Below are positions 1-8,508 of a stretch of DNA of 64,000 bases, one piece after another. The DNA comes from Flagellimonas profundi (GTDB lineage Bacteria > Bacteroidota > Bacteroidia > Flavobacteriales > Flavobacteriaceae): assembly GCF_017313275.1 (NCBI RefSeq), contig NZ_JAFLNM010000003.1, positions 155,163-219,162 on the forward strand. Reading direction: 5' to 3'. How positions within the stretch are numbered: position 1 is the stretch's first letter; every line of letters starts with the position of its first letter. The position numbers were made by a program, and so were the translations under genes. Below the pieces are notes generated by a model. The model was not told where the DNA came from. It saw only the letters and a list, made by a program, of their open reading frames with translations, and did no database searches.

Positions 1-331
1 CGAATTGGCCAAAGGTTTGGGATTGGATGTACTTTTGGAAGTACACAATGAAGAGGAACTGGAAAAATCCCTGATGCCGAGTTTGGATATGTTGGGCGTG
101 AACAATCGAAACCTTAAATCCTTTGAAGTTGATTTGGACATCAGTAAAACCTTGTCGAAAAAAATTTCAGACGATTTTGTGAAAGTTTCTGAAAGTGGCA
201 TTAGCTCTGTAGAGGCCATTCGCGAGCTAAAGGAGTTCGACTATCAAGGTTTTTTGATTGGCGAAAATTTCATGAAAACAGACGAACCCGGTGAAAGCGC
301 TAAAAAATTTATTGAGAAAATAATCGCTTAA
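1..331 (+). CDS. trpC: Indole-3-glycerol phosphate synthase, C-terminal part
   Basis: The reading frame is open to the left edge of the window, so only about the last 110 residues are present. TrpC closes the indole ring in tryptophan synthesis, converting CdRP to indole-3-glycerol phosphate in the cytoplasm. The end of the TIM barrel is clear: the LGVNNRNL segment (the NNRNL loop with a catalytic Asn), the VSESGI strand typical of TrpC, and the FLIGENFM phosphate-binding end. The stop lies 5 nt before trpF, so the genes are cotranscribed. An apparent in-frame TTG at position 5 is internal and is not the start. Confidence 0.95.
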   Translation, partial: ELAKGLGLDVLLEVHNEEELEKSLMPSLDMLGVNNRNLKSFEVDLDISKTLSKKISDDFVKVSESGISSVEAIRELKEFDYQGFLIGENFMKTDEPGESAKKFIEKIIA

Positions 332-336
332 ACTTA

Positions 337-990
337 ATGATGAAACTAAAGATTTGTGGCATGAATCATAACCCGGTAGAGGTAGCAGCATTGCAACCCG
401 ATTATTTGGGTTTTATTTTCTGGGAACCTTCTTCCCGTTATTTTTCGGGAGAGATGCCTGCATTGCCCGGTTCCATCAAAAAAGTGGGGGTTTTTGTGGA
501 CGCTCCTTTGGAAGAAGTCTTGGAGAAGGTCGGCCATTATAAACTGGATGCCGTACAGCTCCATGGAAAGGAAAGTGCTGCGTATTGCTTTAGACTAAAA
601 GACAGCTTTCTGTCATTTCGAGCGCAGTCGAGAAATCCAGACATCATCAAAGTATTTTCCATAAAGGATGATTTTGATTTTGATGTATTGAAAGATTATG
701 AAAAGGTCTGTGATTATTTTCTTTTTGACACCAAAGGAAAATTACCGGGCGGCAATGGTTATACCTTTGACTGGTCGGTCCTGGAAAAATATCCATCCGA
801 CAAACCCTACTTTTTAAGCGGTGGCATTGGATTGGATTCCAAGGAAAAATTACAGGACTTTTTAAATAGTTCCGCTTCCAAAAACTGTTTTGCCATTGAT
901 GTGAACAGTAAATTTGAGACGGCCCCAGGCCTAAAAAATATAGATGATCTAAAAGTATTTATCGAATCGCTGAAGAGCGTTCGCAACTAA
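337..990 (+). CDS. trpF: Phosphoribosylanthranilate isomerase with small internal insertion
   Basis: TrpF isomerises phosphoribosylanthranilate to CdRP, one step before TrpC. The KICGM motif supplies the catalytic Cys7, and the [12 protein letters not shown] segment supplies the catalytic Asp (about residue 131) and the glycine-rich phosphate loop. SGGI and AIDVNSKFE near the end are also family-typical. At 217 residues it is slightly longer than usual (about 205). The excess is explained by residues about 90-102, [13 protein letters not shown], which are encoded by a short dispersed repeat (611-637) placed between the LHG-containing helix and the IIKVFS strand. The gene is 5 nt after trpC and 11 nt before trpB. 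Two ATGs in tandem (337, 340) are possible starts. Confidence 0.95.
   Translation: MMKLKICGMNHNPVEVAALQPDYLGFIFWEPSSRYFSGEMPALPGSIKKVGVFVDAPLEEVLEKVGHYKLDAVQLHGKESAAYCFRLKDSFLSFRAQSRNPDIIKVFSIKDDFDFDVLKDYEKVCDYFLFDTKGKLPGGNGYTFDWSVLEKYPSDKPYFLSGGIGLDSKEKLQDFLNSSASKNCFAIDVNSKFETAPGLKNIDDLKVFIESLKSVRN
611..637 (+). repeat. Dispersed short repeat, copy 1, inside trpF
   Basis: The 27-nt element has the core TTTCGAGCGCAGTCGAGAAA. Degenerate copies occur at 5111-5140 (reverse orientation on the + strand) and 61153-61177. The TTTCGA and TCGAGAAA ends are partly complementary, so it can form a short hairpin. From memory, similar sequences are scattered through flavobacterial genomes. Here it adds FRAQSRN to the protein without breaking the frame. 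Confidence 0.75.
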
Positions 991-1001
991 AAAATAAACC
1001 A

Positions 1002-2186
1002 ATGAAAAGCTATCATGCTGATGAACGGGGATACTATGGTGAGTTTGGGGGTGCTTTTATCCCGGAGATGCTATATCCCAATTGCGAGGAGCTTAGGCAA
1101 AACTACCTCAGCATCATGGAAGAACCTTCGTTTAAAGAGGAATTTCATCAATTACTGAAGGATTACGTTGGCCGGCCAACACCTCTTTATTTTGCAAAGC
1201 GCCTATCCGAAAAGTACAATACAAAAATCTACTTAAAACGAGAAGACCTCTGCCATACAGGGGCCCACAAAGTCAACAATACCATCGGCCAAATACTAAT
1301 GGCCAAAAAATTGGGCAAGAACAGGATCATTGCCGAAACAGGTGCAGGTCAGCACGGAGTGGCAACAGCGACCGTATGTGCATTAATGGGCATTCAATGT
1401 GTGGTGTACATGGGCGAAATCGATATTGCCCGCCAAGCACCGAACGTGGCCCGAATGAAAATGTTGGGAGCCGAGGTCAGACCTGCTACATCGGGAAGTA
1501 AAACCTTAAAAGATGCGACCAACGAAGCAATTCGTGACTGGATCAATAATCCTGTGAACACGCATTATATTATTGGTTCTGTAGTGGGACCGCATCCTTA
1601 TCCTGATATGGTGGCCCGTTTTCAATCGGTGATTTCGGAGGAAATCAAATATCAGCTTCAAGAAAAAGAAGGCAGGGAAAACCCCGATTACGTAGTGGCC
1701 TGTGTGGGCGGCGGAAGTAATGCTGCCGGGGCATTTTATCATTATTTGGATGTTCCAGAAGTGGGCATCATTGCCGTTGAGGCGGCCGGAAAGGGAATTG
1801 ATTCGGGTGAGAGTGCCGCAACATCTGCCTTGGGAAAAGTAGGCATTATTCACGGTAGCAAAACCTTGTTGATGCAAACCCAAGATGGACAAATCACCGA
1901 ACCCTACTCCATTTCAGCAGGATTGGATTACCCTGGGGTTGGACCTATGCACGCACATTTGTACGCTTCGGGTCGTGGAGAGTTCATTTCCATTACCGAT
2001 GATGATGCCATGAAGGCTGGATTGGAGCTCTGTAAATTGGAAGGAATTATTCCGGCTATTGAAACTTCCCATGCACTGGCCATTTTCGAGGACCGAAAAT
2101 TCAATACCGATGATGTTGTGGTGGTGAACCTATCAGGGCGCGGCGACAAAGATTTACAGAACTACATTGATTATTTTAAATTATAA
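1002..2186 (+). CDS. trpB: Tryptophan synthase beta chain
   Basis: TrpB condenses indole with serine using pyridoxal phosphate, as the beta part of the alpha2-beta2 tryptophan synthase. The Schiff-base lysine is Lys90 in the motif HTGAHKVNN. The AETGAGQHG loop contains the catalytic glutamate (about 112), and GGGSNAAG (about 236-243) binds the PLP phosphate. The length of 394 residues is normal. It is the third gene of the trp run seen here. The gap of 104 nt to trpA is large for the operon and holds a palindromic repeat. Confidence 0.97.
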   Translation: MKSYHADERGYYGEFGGAFIPEMLYPNCEELRQNYLSIMEEPSFKEEFHQLLKDYVGRPTPLYFAKRLSEKYNTKIYLKREDLCHTGAHKVNNTIGQILMAKKLGKNRIIAETGAGQHGVATATVCALMGIQCVVYMGEIDIARQAPNVARMKMLGAEVRPATSGSKTLKDATNEAIRDWINNPVNTHYIIGSVVGPHPYPDMVARFQSVISEEIKYQLQEKEGRENPDYVVACVGGGSNAAGAFYHYLDVPEVGIIAVEAAGKGIDSGESAATSALGKVGIIHGSKTLLMQTQDGQITEPYSISAGLDYPGVGPMHAHLYASGRGEFISITDDDAMKAGLELCKLEGIIPAIETSHALAIFEDRKFNTDDVVVVNLSGRGDKDLQNYIDYFKL

Positions 2187-2194
2187 ACGAACAT

Positions 2195-2260
2195 CATTCC
2201 CGCAAAAGCAGGAATCCAAAATAGGATTGAAACCGGATTCCACATCAAGTGCGGAATAAT
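2195..2260 (+). repeat. Palindromic repeat (ATTCC...GGAAT twin hairpin) between trpB and trpA
   Basis: Two hairpin arms are visible. The first is ATTCC-CGC-AAAA-GCA-GGAAT from about 2196, with one mismatch. The second is ATTCC-ACA-TCAAG-TGC-GGAAT, ending at about 2258. They are linked by a GGAATCC...GGATTCC stretch that can also pair, so the whole 66-nt element may fold as a cruciform or long stem. It resembles the 'CATTCCCGCGAAAGCGGGAATCC' class of bacterial intergenic repeats, but is decayed. No other copy was seen in the window. It could attenuate or stabilise the trpB-trpA transcript. Confidence 0.6.
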
Positions 2261-2290
2261 AACTTTTAATTTTGAATACTAGCACGGAAC

Positions 2291-3052
2291 ATGAATAGAA
2301 TCAAACAAAAACTACAAGAGGACAACAAAATCCTCTCGATATATTTTTCAGCAGGTTACCCCAATCTGGATGATACCGTCAAAATCATTCAAGATTTGGA
2401 AAAAAACGGTGTAGACCTCATTGAGATAGGATTGCCGTTCAGTGACCCATTGGCGGATGGCCCCACCATTCAAGAAAGTTCAACGGCCGCCCTTAAGAAT
2501 GGCATGAACACTTCGTTGCTCTTTGAGCAATTGAAAGATATTCGCAAAACGGTTTCGATCCCCTTGATTTTGATGGGCTACTTTAATCCTGTGCTGCAAT
2601 ATGGTGTAGAGGAATTTTGTGCCCAATGTGAAGAAATCGGAATCGATGGTCTCATTCTTCCCGATCTACCTTTAGATGTTTACCAAGAGGAATATGAGGA
2701 CATTTTTAAAAAACATGGATTGATCAATGTTTTCCTGATTACTCCACAAACGAGTGACGAACGAATCAAAGCCATAGACGATGCTTCCGAAGGCTTTATT
2801 TATATGGTGAGTTCGGCCAGCACCACTGGGACCAAACAAGGTTTCGGTAGTGAGCAATCGGAATATTTTGACCGTATTGCAAGTATGGGACTGAACAATC
2901 CACAAATTGTTGGATTCGGTATCAGCAATGCGGAAACATTTGAGCAAGCTACACAAAAAGCCAAGGGAGCTATCATTGGTTCGGCATTCATCAAACATTT
3001 AACAGCAAATGGAGTGGATGGTATTGGTGACTTTGTGAAGCAAATTCGTTAA
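2291..3052 (+). CDS. trpA: Tryptophan synthase alpha chain
   Basis: TrpA cleaves indole-3-glycerol phosphate to indole and glyceraldehyde 3-phosphate and channels indole to TrpB. The catalytic residues match the family: Glu45 in LIEIGLPFSDP and Asp56 in LADGP. The phosphate-binding GFGISNAETF and GAIIGSAF segments are also present. At 253 residues it is full length. It is the last trp gene here. The next gene, an exported hydrolase, begins 33 nt later on the same strand, with no terminator between them. Confidence 0.97.
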   Translation: MNRIKQKLQEDNKILSIYFSAGYPNLDDTVKIIQDLEKNGVDLIEIGLPFSDPLADGPTIQESSTAALKNGMNTSLLFEQLKDIRKTVSIPLILMGYFNPVLQYGVEEFCAQCEEIGIDGLILPDLPLDVYQEEYEDIFKKHGLINVFLITPQTSDERIKAIDDASEGFIYMVSSASTTGTKQGFGSEQSEYFDRIASMGLNNPQIVGFGISNAETFEQATQKAKGAIIGSAFIKHLTANGVDGIGDFVKQIR

Positions 3053-3085
3053 ATTTCGGTTTTTAAAATCAAGATGATTTGTTCC

Positions 3086-4582
3086 ATGAAAAAAACACTG
3101 TCCTTAGTTTCCCTTTTGCTTGCTTTTTCCGCTTTTGCACAAGATGATGTAGCCATAAAATCACAAGTTGCAGATGCTATCAACGAAATCCGTGAATTTA
3201 TCGCCATTCCCAACGATGCATTGGATGCGGCCGACATTGACCGTAACATTATGTGGCTCAAGCAAAAGTTTGGCGATAGAGGTTTTAATACTGCTGTTTT
3301 GGATACGGAAGGTCTTCCTTTATTCTTTGCGGCAATGCCAATGAACAGCGAAAAGCCTACTGTACTTATTTACATGCATTTTGATGGGCAATCCGTAGAT
3401 CCTTCCAAATGGAATCAGCCCGATCCGTATGAAGTGGTATTGAAAGCTCCCAAAGATGATGGGTTTGAAACAGTTTCCTTTGATGAATTGGGTGACGACA
3501 TCAACTACGATTGGCGTTTGTTCGGACGATCGACTTCCGATGACAAATCGCCTATTGTGATGCTTTTGAATGCCATGGACCTATTACAAAAAGATGGCAA
3601 GGAAATCCCGTTCAATATCAAGGTGATTTTGGACAGTGAGGAAGAGAAGAGCAGCAAACCTTTGCCTGCTGCCGTGAAACAGTATCGCGAATTGTTGGAT
3701 TCCGACTTTTTAATGATCGTGGACGGACCTGTCCATGCTTCTGAAAATCCAACCGTAGTGTATGGATGTCGTGGCATCACCACATTGACCCTGAGGACAT
3801 ACGGCCCGATCAAGCCGCAACATAGCGGACATTATGGCAATTATGCCCCAAATCCTGGATTCCAGTTGGCACAATTGCTGGCTACAATGAAAGATACTGA
3901 AGGAAGAGTGACCATTCCAGGCTATTACGATGGTATTTCCATTAACGAAAAAACAGATTCCATTCTAAAAAGTGTTCCCGACAGTGATGCGGCCATCTCG
4001 GAAAAACTTCAGTTTAAAACAGCTGAAAAAGTAGGGGCGTTTTATCAAGAAGCCCTGCAATATCCTTCCCTCAACATTCGTGGACTGGGCTCTGGTTGGG
4101 TGGGCGACAAGGCCCGGACCATTGTTCCCGAAAGTGCCACGGCCGAACTGGACTTGAGGCTAGTTGTGGAGAGTGACGGCAACCGATTGAAACAACTGGT
4201 TAAAAATCATATCACCAAGCAAGGGTATAAAGTGTTGGATCATGTCCCTTCCAAAGAGGAGCGCATGCAATTTGATAAGATTGTGACCGTGGAAGAGGGT
4301 AGCGTAACCGATGCTTTCCGAACCGATTTGGACAATCCGTACGGTGAGTTTATTGTTAACACCTTAAGTCAAAGTTTTGGGGAGGAAGTGATTCAAATCC
4401 GTACCATGGGGGGTACCGTACCTATTTCTCCTTTCATCAACGAATTAAAGATTCCTGCCTTTATTGTGCCCGTTGTAAATCCGGATAACAATCAACATAG
4501 CCCGAACGAAAATGTAAAAATTGGTCAGTTGGCTTATGGCATTAAAGCCTTTTATGGAATCCTTTCTTCGCCGATAAATTAA
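3086..4582 (+). CDS. Exported M20-family metallopeptidase/hydrolase
   Basis: The protein is about 498 residues with a clear Sec signal peptide (MKKTLSLVSLLLAFSAFAQ), so the start at 3086 is preferred to an ATG 12 nt upstream. It belongs to the M20/M25/M40 co-catalytic zinc hydrolases. The metal-binding MHFDGQ motif gives His98 and Asp100, the acidic DSEEEKSS stretch (about 178-185) supplies the catalytic and bridging Glu, and the terminal ligand is the His in NNQHSPNEN. A dimerisation-type insert lies between about 220 and 330. The substrate is probably a dipeptide or N-acyl amino acid but cannot be fixed. It follows trpA closely and ends before a strong terminator. Confidence 0.88.
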   Translation: MKKTLSLVSLLLAFSAFAQDDVAIKSQVADAINEIREFIAIPNDALDAADIDRNIMWLKQKFGDRGFNTAVLDTEGLPLFFAAMPMNSEKPTVLIYMHFDGQSVDPSKWNQPDPYEVVLKAPKDDGFETVSFDELGDDINYDWRLFGRSTSDDKSPIVMLLNAMDLLQKDGKEIPFNIKVILDSEEEKSSKPLPAAVKQYRELLDSDFLMIVDGPVHASENPTVVYGCRGITTLTLRTYGPIKPQHSGHYGNYAPNPGFQLAQLLATMKDTEGRVTIPGYYDGISINEKTDSILKSVPDSDAAISEKLQFKTAEKVGAFYQEALQYPSLNIRGLGSGWVGDKARTIVPESATAELDLRLVVESDGNRLKQLVKNHITKQGYKVLDHVPSKEERMQFDKIVTVEEGSVTDAFRTDLDNPYGEFIVNTLSQSFGEEVIQIRTMGGTVPISPFINELKIPAFIVPVVNPDNNQHSPNENVKIGQLAYGIKAFYGILSSPIN

Positions 4583-4603
4583 ATAAAGATCAAAATGTCC
4601 AAA

Positions 4604-4636
4604 TAAAAAAGCCCCGAACTAACGGGGCTTTTTTAT
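4604..4636. terminator. Bidirectional intrinsic terminator
   Basis: The hairpin is AGCCCCG / CGGGGCT around the 6-nt loop AACTAA, with an A-run before and a T-run after. It can therefore end both the trpA/M20 transcript and the opposing small lipoprotein gene. Confidence 0.85.
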
Positions 4637-4654
4637 GATAACATAGTATGTCGG

Positions 4655-4852
4655 CTATTCATTATTGCCTTTCTTCTTTTGTTGTCCCGGTGCATAAGCC
4701 TTTGCACTTTGGGCACCAGTTATTTTTTTCACTTGTCCTGGGGCCGTACTGCTATTAACAGTTCCTCGGTTCACGGTTCCGCGATGCGCTGTGCATGATG
4801 CGAACATTATAATTGTAAACAATAAAGCTGTAACGCTAAGTAAGTTTTTCAT
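4655..4852 (-). CDS. Small lipoprotein of unknown function, 65 aa
   Basis: A lipoprotein signal peptide begins at the internal Met (4852): MKNLLSVTALLFTIIMFASC, with lipobox FASC. The upstream in-frame extension is basic and does not look like a signal. The mature part is about 46 residues. It begins with a perfect short tandem, HRGTVN-RGTVN, then APGQVKKITGAQSAKAYAPGQ, which contains two APGQ units, and a lysine-rich end. There is no enzyme motif. It is convergent with the M20 gene across a shared terminator. The function is unknown; small repeated lipoproteins of this kind are common in Flavobacteriaceae. Confidence 0.7.
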   Translation of the reverse strand: MKNLLSVTALLFTIIMFASCTAHRGTVNRGTVNSSTAPGQVKKITGAQSAKAYAPGQQKKKGNNE

Positions 4853-4967
4853 GGTTCTGTTTTTGGGATTTCTTTTAGTTATTGAATACAACGTAGAAAT
4901 CCTATAAAAATTGACCTACAGCTCTTTTAATTTGAACAATCCCAAATATCCATTGAACTTTTATCGT

Positions 4968-5663
4968 CTAAAAAAACTCCCTATACTGCATCACCCTGAA
5001 ATCAACCGTATTGAATTCTGGGTTTTGACTTTTTAAGTCTTTGTATTCCTGTAAACTCCCTACAGCCCGATTGGCAGCTCCCGAAGGGGCGGTCAGCGAA
5101 ACGGTTTTGATTATTCTTGATTGCGCTCGAACCGACATACCCGAATCAAATGGCAACTCCAGATGATGGATGCGAGGCACTTTGTCGGAGATAACTTTTA
5201 ATTTTAGACCATATTCCTTTAGCTGTTTACGAAAGAAGTATTCAGGGCCATTTTTACTGTTTCCTCCTGTGAACAAAAGTGTCTCGATATTGGGATATTT
5301 TTTCAAATAACCAACTAAATCTCGCAGCACCACTTGCTGCATGCCTAAATCGGAAGCATCTATTTTTTCGCGTTTGGCGCTTTCAACAATATCACAGACC
5401 CCTATTTTATGCTCGACCAAAAAACGCTTTCGTTGCTCAACCGCTTCCTCCGTATTTTCAAATTTTAGACCCAAATCAAAGATTTTATCCAGAATGGGCC
5501 ACAACTGACCGTTGCAACTTCCATAACAAAAATCCACGTCATGTGGCTTTAACTCACCTGTTGTAAATCGAGGTGGTGGCAAGGTTCCCACAATCAACTT
5601 AGTGGCCTTGGACAATAAAAAGGGTTCGTAAGGATGTATGTGCTTAAAACTTTGTGAGCTCAA
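4968..5663 (-). CDS. Uracil-DNA glycosylase family-like protein with internal repeat-encoded insertion
   Basis: The protein is about 231 residues and resembles the UDG superfamily set used in flavobacteria for a 'uracil-DNA glycosylase family' protein. The N-terminal KLIVGTLPPPRF stands for the GT.P motif, followed by DFCYGSCNGQLWPIL. The central LLFTGGNSKNGP and the C-terminal VSLTAPSGAANRA resemble motif 2 (SPS-like). No ATG fits the frame. A TTG at 5663 gives a start just before the conserved FKHIHPYEPF; a TTG at 5720 would add 19 residues. Residues SVRAQSRII just before VSLTAPSG are encoded by a short dispersed repeat (5111-5140). Catalytic activity is not proven by sequence. Confidence 0.75.
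   Translation of the reverse strand: MSSQSFKHIHPYEPFLLSKATKLIVGTLPPPRFTTGELKPHDVDFCYGSCNGQLWPILDKIFDLGLKFENTEEAVEQRKRFLVEHKIGVCDIVESAKREKIDASDLGMQQVVLRDLVGYLKKYPNIETLLFTGGNSKNGPEYFFRKQLKEYGLKLKVISDKVPRIHHLELPFDSGMSVRAQSRIIKTVSLTAPSGAANRAVGSLQEYKDLKSQNPEFNTVDFRVMQYREFF
5111..5140 (-). repeat. Dispersed short repeat, copy 2, inside the UDG-like gene
   Basis: Read on the minus strand, this is GTATGTCGGTTCGAGCGCAA followed by TCAAGAATAA. It matches the trpF copy over TTCGAGCGCA(G/A)TC with flanking similarity. It is translated in the same frame as in trpF, giving RAQSR in both proteins. Confidence 0.6.
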
Positions 5664-5785
5664 GTTGAATGTATTCTGTTGTGTATCTGGGTAAAAAAAT
5701 AAACAATCGGCATGATGCAAAATGTAAAGGCATCATACCGATGTATAACTATTGAACTTATATTATCCTCAGAAGAAATCAGGCA

Positions 5786-8335
5786 TTAAGCCGAATTTCT
5801 ACTGGCGTTGATGTTTCCATAGAGTGAACGGGTCACAATTTTCTCATACAATTCTTTGTATTCGGAATTTTGTGTGATGTGATAAAGAGCATTTTGCTGA
5901 ATCACCAACAATGGCAATACGATTTTTTCCCTAATCTCTACCGATTCCCGCGATACAGCCTCGTCCTCCATTAAAATCTTGAGTCCTGAAATCTGCAAGA
6001 GCATCTTTTTCGACAATTCAAATTCCTCGTGAAGTATCTTCCAGAAATCACCAAATTCAGGATCGTCCTTCATGTAACTGGTCAAGTCAAAATTGGATTT
6101 GGCCAAGGACATCATACTGTTCAGCATCAAAGCTTTAAAGAAAGGAACTTCCTTGTACAATTTCTTCACCTCGTTCAATCGCCCTTCCTCCTTCAACTTC
6201 TGAAAGGCAGAGCCCAACCCAAAGTAACCGGGAACGTTTTGTTTTAACTGACTCCATGAACCCACGAATGAAATTGCTCGTAAATCGGAAAGCGTCAGCT
6301 GCTTTTTATTGCCACGCTTACCTGGTCTACTACCAATATTGGCTTTGGTATAATATTTTAAGGTACTTCTATTTTCCAAGTACGGTATAAATTTTTCGTG
6401 CTGTTTTAAGGCATCGTATTTATCGAAACTAAGCTCAGAAAGCTCCTCGATCAATTTGCGTTGTGCTGCCGAAATGGTAAGCTCCTTACCGAACAGATTG
6501 TTGCTTAGTCCTGCGGTGAGCAATTGCTCGGAGTTATGTATGAATTGCTCTTTTGTTCCATAAGTACTGGTAATGGTCTGCCCTTGAATGGTTAACTGAA
6601 TCTCGTGGTTGGCCACATCCTTGGTCTGGGCAGCATAGAATCTGTGCGTTTTACCTCCACCCCGTGCTGGCGGTCCTCCCCTACCATCAAAAAAGATGGC
6701 AGCGATTCCGTTTTTCTTACAGACTTTGCTCAAGGTCTCCTTAGTTTTTAAGATGGACCAGTTCGCTTTTAAGTATCCTCCGTCCTTGGTTCCATCAGAG
6801 AAACCGAGCATTATGGTGTGAATATCTCTTCTTCGTTCCAAATGCTGTCTGTATTTTGGAATATCAAACAAGGTTTGCATCACTTCTTCGGAACCATCCA
6901 TACCTTTCATGGTCTCGAACAACGGAACAATATCGAAAGTGATATCCTTCTCGTCCCATCCGCACCATCTGAACAATCCAAATACGAACAATACGGCAAA
7001 AATATCTTCTGAATTACTGATGATGTACCTATTACAACCATCTTCACCGTTCTTCTCCTGGATTGCTTTTAAGTTCTGAATATTAACAATGGTGTCTTTC
7101 ACAATATCATCGTCAAAATCCTTTGGGTTTAGTTTGAAGTTATCCTCAAGCAAGGTCTTTACCAATTCATCTTCTTTGAGCTCATCAATACTTTCCTTGA
7201 TGATACCCTGTTTTTTCAGCACAGTTTCCACCACCAACAAGTGCTTGCTGTGGTCTTGGCGGATATCCAAGGTGGCAAAATGTGTTTTGAAGATATGGAC
7301 CTTGTCTATAAACTGATCTAATTCATCCAGATACAACTCGTGATAATCAGCTATCAATTTCTCCCTCACCACACTTAAATGACCAATAATCCCTTCATAG
7401 GAAATGGGTGCATTGGGGTCGAACATGGCATGGTAGAGTTTTGTGCTCAACGCACTGATTTCCTCTTGCATGCTCTTAAAGGTCAGCTTCTTTCTAAGGC
7501 TTTTCAATTCGTTATAATAGCACTTCATCAAAGTCAACCTTAACTCATCTGCCACTTGCTTGGTGATATCGGCCGTTACAAATGGATTGCCGTCACGGTC
7601 TCCTCCAGGCCAAAATCCAAGTTTCATTAAGTCATAGTTCTCAAACTTATCGTCCCGAATATTGCTTTTTACATATTGATACAATTCACCGACAGCATCA
7701 TAATAAGTGTTACGAAGAATGTAGATAATGTTTTTGGCCTCGTCCAAAGGTGTGGGCTTCTTGGCATTGATCAAGGATGTTAACCCCAATTGTTGCAAGG
7801 TCACATCAATGTCATGGATTCGATCCTCATCGATCAATGAGCGTAGCTCGGCAATAATGTCTAAAACAGCGGGCGTGTAAAACTGCGTGGGGTGTGCTGT
7901 TAAAACAATGCGTGCACTAAAGGTGGAAAGTTTCTTGGAGACCTTATCCCAATTTTTAGTTCGGTTCACCAATTCAAAGTAATCCTTGATGGTCAAGGAA
8001 CTACTGTATTCCTGTAGTTTAGGAAATGCTGAATCTTCCACACTATCGTACAGCACTACTTGACGCTCCACGTATTGCACTATCCTGAACATAAAGTCCA
8101 ACCGTTCCCGTTCATCCTGAATATCAACAAAATTGGAGAAGAACACCTCCAAAATCTCTTGTGGATCTTTACCCTCCTTGAGTCCTTTTTCGCACTGGTC
8201 GAGCAATAGGGGAATAAGAATCCCAACATTTTCGACATTCTTGTAGGGCAAGCTCAAGAAAAGGCTGTTATAGATATTGAATTTATTGGTTACCGATTTT
8301 TTAAACTCTTCTAACCGTTTAGTCTGCTGCTGCAT
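5786..8335 (-). CDS. ppc: Phosphoenolpyruvate carboxylase
   Basis: The enzyme carboxylates PEP with bicarbonate to oxaloacetate, the anaplerotic feed of the TCA cycle, in the cytoplasm. The family motifs are present in order: LTAHPTQ with the catalytic His near residue 147, WPGGDRDGNPFVT near 245 (substrate binding), GFSDGTKDGGYLKAN near 512, and the mobile catalytic loop DGRGGPPARGGG near 552. At 849 residues it is somewhat shorter than the E. coli enzyme (883), as is usual in Bacteroidetes. The ATG at 8335 is well placed. It stands alone, with a 173-nt gap to yaaA upstream. Confidence 0.97.
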   Translation of the reverse strand: MQQQTKRLEEFKKSVTNKFNIYNSLFLSLPYKNVENVGILIPLLLDQCEKGLKEGKDPQEILEVFFSNFVDIQDERERLDFMFRIVQYVERQVVLYDSVEDSAFPKLQEYSSSLTIKDYFELVNRTKNWDKVSKKLSTFSARIVLTAHPTQFYTPAVLDIIAELRSLIDEDRIHDIDVTLQQLGLTSLINAKKPTPLDEAKNIIYILRNTYYDAVGELYQYVKSNIRDDKFENYDLMKLGFWPGGDRDGNPFVTADITKQVADELRLTLMKCYYNELKSLRKKLTFKSMQEEISALSTKLYHAMFDPNAPISYEGIIGHLSVVREKLIADYHELYLDELDQFIDKVHIFKTHFATLDIRQDHSKHLLVVETVLKKQGIIKESIDELKEDELVKTLLEDNFKLNPKDFDDDIVKDTIVNIQNLKAIQEKNGEDGCNRYIISNSEDIFAVLFVFGLFRWCGWDEKDITFDIVPLFETMKGMDGSEEVMQTLFDIPKYRQHLERRRDIHTIMLGFSDGTKDGGYLKANWSILKTKETLSKVCKKNGIAAIFFDGRGGPPARGGGKTHRFYAAQTKDVANHEIQLTIQGQTITSTYGTKEQFIHNSEQLLTAGLSNNLFGKELTISAAQRKLIEELSELSFDKYDALKQHEKFIPYLENRSTLKYYTKANIGSRPGKRGNKKQLTLSDLRAISFVGSWSQLKQNVPGYFGLGSAFQKLKEEGRLNEVKKLYKEVPFFKALMLNSMMSLAKSNFDLTSYMKDDPEFGDFWKILHEEFELSKKMLLQISGLKILMEDEAVSRESVEIREKIVLPLLVIQQNALYHITQNSEYKELYEKIVTRSLYGNINASRNSA

Positions 8336-8429
8336 GAATATGTTTTATGTTAGTGTTAAAAATGGACAAACACTCAAAGGTCGTGAATAAAGTGTAACCT
8401 CTGGGTTAAATTTAAGTGTATCACAATTT

Positions 8430-8464
8430 AAGGCATGTGCACTCCAATCGTAACAACATGCCTT
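8430..8464. repeat. Inverted repeat between yaaA and ppc
   Basis: Nine base pairs, AAGGCATGT and ACATGCCTT, flank a 17-nt loop in the 173-nt gap upstream of ppc. There is no clear T-run, so this is either a weak yaaA terminator or a dyad operator. The remainder of the gap shows nothing recognisable. Confidence 0.45.
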
Positions 8465-8508
8465 GTCGAGTATAACTTAAAGATTACTTCGGATTTTACC
8501 AAAGTTTT

